Origin: Spirochaetia bacterium | GTDB taxonomy: Bacteria > Spirochaetota > Spirochaetia > Treponematales > Breznakiellaceae | Direction: 5' to 3' | NCBI GenBank assembly: GCA_025997495.1 | Contig: BNUR01000155.1 | Coordinates: 1-6,296 of the forward strand | Length of the DNA: 6,296 nucleotides | In this document: in pieces, positions 5,151 to 6,296 of the stretch | How positions within the stretch are numbered: position 1 is the first letter of the stretch | How the letters are laid out: the number at the start of each line of letters is the position of its first letter | Translations under genes and position numbers: made by a program | Notes under the pieces: model-generated | Told to the model about the DNA's origin: nothing | The model's database searches: none | Seen by the model: only the letters and a program-made list of their open reading frames with translations

Positions 5151-6296
5151 TCAACCATCCTTAAGGGGCGGGCCATTGCTTCCCGGGAAAACTCCCCGGC
5201 ATTGGCAGGATTCATCCGATCATAGGCCGCCACGGCAAAATAGTACAGGATACCGTTTTCCAAGCCGTCGATACGAACGGAAGTCACCTTCCCCGCGTTT
5301 ATTGGTGATACTCCACATACCGTACTTTCTCCAAAATAGTCTCCGGAAGCTTTTCCGAAATAGACCAAATAGCCGCTCACATCAGTGTCCGGGCCGGCTT
5401 TCCAGGAGATATCCACCGCGCCGTTCCGGGCAACCGCCGTCACGAAGGAAGGCGGCAGGGGCGGATCGTCCCGCCGGTACACCACCCGGATTTCGTCCAG
5501 ATAGGGCGCGGCCTCCCCATCACCTGAAGGATAGAAGGCCGCCGCCAGTTGGACATACCGGCCCCGGATATCCGCGGTAAAATCTATTCCCGGCTCAAAG
5601 GGCAGCCAGCCCGGTTCGGAAAAATCCTGGTAGGGACTATCCATCGCCCGGATAAAGAATTGCACCATGGCATTATTGTCAAACCGAAACCGCCCCGCCC
5701 CGGCGTATTCGTTCCGCCCGCCGGGAGAAAAATTTCCCCCCAGGGCATCCACCTTCAGAACCGCGCTGTTCTTTTCCCCCAGATCCAGGGGCCGGGTTTC
5801 TATACGCCCCCCTGCCAGGGAATACTTGGACAACAGGGGTGTTTCGTTATACCGGCTGTAGACCCGGAACTCGTCTATCATTCCGGCGAACCGGCCCCCC
5901 AGAACCAGGGCGCCCCCGTCTCCCGCCACCGGTGAGGAGACCTCCCCCCCTTCCCGGCCCGTCGTGGTGGCATAGACGACCCCTTCCAGGCGGCCATTTA
6001 CCAGGTATTCCAGGATCCCCGTCCCGGAATCAAAACGGATAAGGTGATGACTCCAGGTTCGGGGCAGTACCGGGGAGCCGCTCAGGGTGAGGCTCATCTG
6101 CCGGCGGTCATCGGGGGAGGAAAAGAAATCCAGAAAAGACCAGTTGAGCCGGTTTTTCACCGCAATGCACTGGATACGCTGGAAAATATTGGCCCCCTGC
6201 CGGGTCTGCCGGGTGGCGCTCCAGGAAACCACCTGTTCCCCGCTTTCCATGTTCTGGGGATAGAGCCAGAATTCTATGCTGAAATCCTTAAACTGT
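5147..6296 (-). CDS. LamG-like and fibronectin type III protein, 5' end outside the window
   Basis: The frame is open to the right edge, so the Met at 6250 is internal and the real start lies beyond 6296. Of the visible 382 residues, about 1-155 form a LamG/concanavalin-like jelly roll. It opens with FKDFSIEFWLYP and ends with the family-typical FAGMIDEFRVYSRY. A middle beta-rich region (about 160-275) contains RGRYVQLAAAFYPSG and APYLDEIRVVYRR; it may be a second carbohydrate-binding-type sandwich. A fibronectin type III domain follows (about 278-375), with VDISWKAGPDTDVSGYLVYF and LYYFAVAAYD. These domains usually act outside the cytoplasm in binding glycans or proteins, so I expect an exported protein with the signal peptide upstream. 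No catalytic residues are visible. It is the first visible gene of the operon and overlaps the TPR start by 4 bp. Confidence 0.85.
   Translation of the reverse strand, partial: QFKDFSIEFWLYPQNMESGEQVVSWSATRQTRQGANIFQRIQCIAVKNRLNWSFLDFFSSPDDRRQMSLTLSGSPVLPRTWSHHLIRFDSGTGILEYLVNGRLEGVVYATTTGREGGEVSSPVAGDGGALVLGGRFAGMIDEFRVYSRYNETPLLSKYSLAGGRIETRPLDLGEKNSAVLKVDALGGNFSPGGRNEYAGAGRFRFDNNAMVQFFIRAMDSPYQDFSEPGWLPFEPGIDFTADIRGRYVQLAAAFYPSGDGEAAPYLDEIRVVYRRDDPPLPPSFVTAVARNGAVDISWKAGPDTDVSGYLVYFGKASGDYFGESTVCGVSPINAGKVTSVRIDGLENGILYYFAVAAYDRMNPANAGEFSREAMARPLRMVE

Overview
The window looks like spirochaete chromosome, most likely a Treponema of the termite-gut or environmental type. The main reason is a secreted lipoprotein with a relaxed spirochaetal lipobox (V-F-T-G-C followed by Asp and a Gly run) and Gly-rich hinges between small beta-rich modules. 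A TPR protein, an HDOD protein and a LamG/FN3 surface-type protein in one operon fit the same group. This assignment is inference from protein style; no rRNA or taxonomic marker is present.

Layout. Positions 1-203 hold no convincing gene, only palindromic, repeat-like DNA. A small XRE-family regulator (527-204, minus) is divergent from a 332-residue lipoprotein (682-1680, plus). The 154 bp between them contain a near-consensus sigma70 promoter for the lipoprotein (568-596), a pair of similar 26-bp direct repeats, one of which carries a perfect 7-bp dyad, and a Shine-Dalgarno site that fixes the lipoprotein start at 682 rather than 640. A stem-loop plus T-run at 1722-1768 ends the lipoprotein unit. 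Positions 1769-2115 are a non-coding repeat island with a ~40-bp imperfect repeat, a long GC-rich hairpin and a 57-58-bp tandem duplication.

From 2116 to the right edge, four genes run on the minus strand as one tight operon. In transcription order they are: a LamG-like plus fibronectin-III protein whose 5' end lies outside the window (6296-5147), an 8-repeat TPR protein (5150-3888), an HDOD protein with an almost complete HD metal site (3895-3044), and an MBL-fold metallohydrolase (3033-2116). The junctions are a 4-bp overlap (ATGA), an 8-bp overlap and a 10-bp gap, so translation is probably coupled.

How the genes may work together. The XRE protein probably represses the lipoprotein, and perhaps itself, through the repeats between them; this is inferred from architecture only. 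The operon pairs a probable cell-envelope binding protein with three cytoplasmic proteins: a scaffold (TPR), a signalling-type domain (HDOD) and a hydrolase (MBL). It could be a signalling or envelope-response module, but substrate and signal cannot be read from the sequence. The operon looks more GC-rich than the XRE/lipoprotein segment, which may be accessory DNA.
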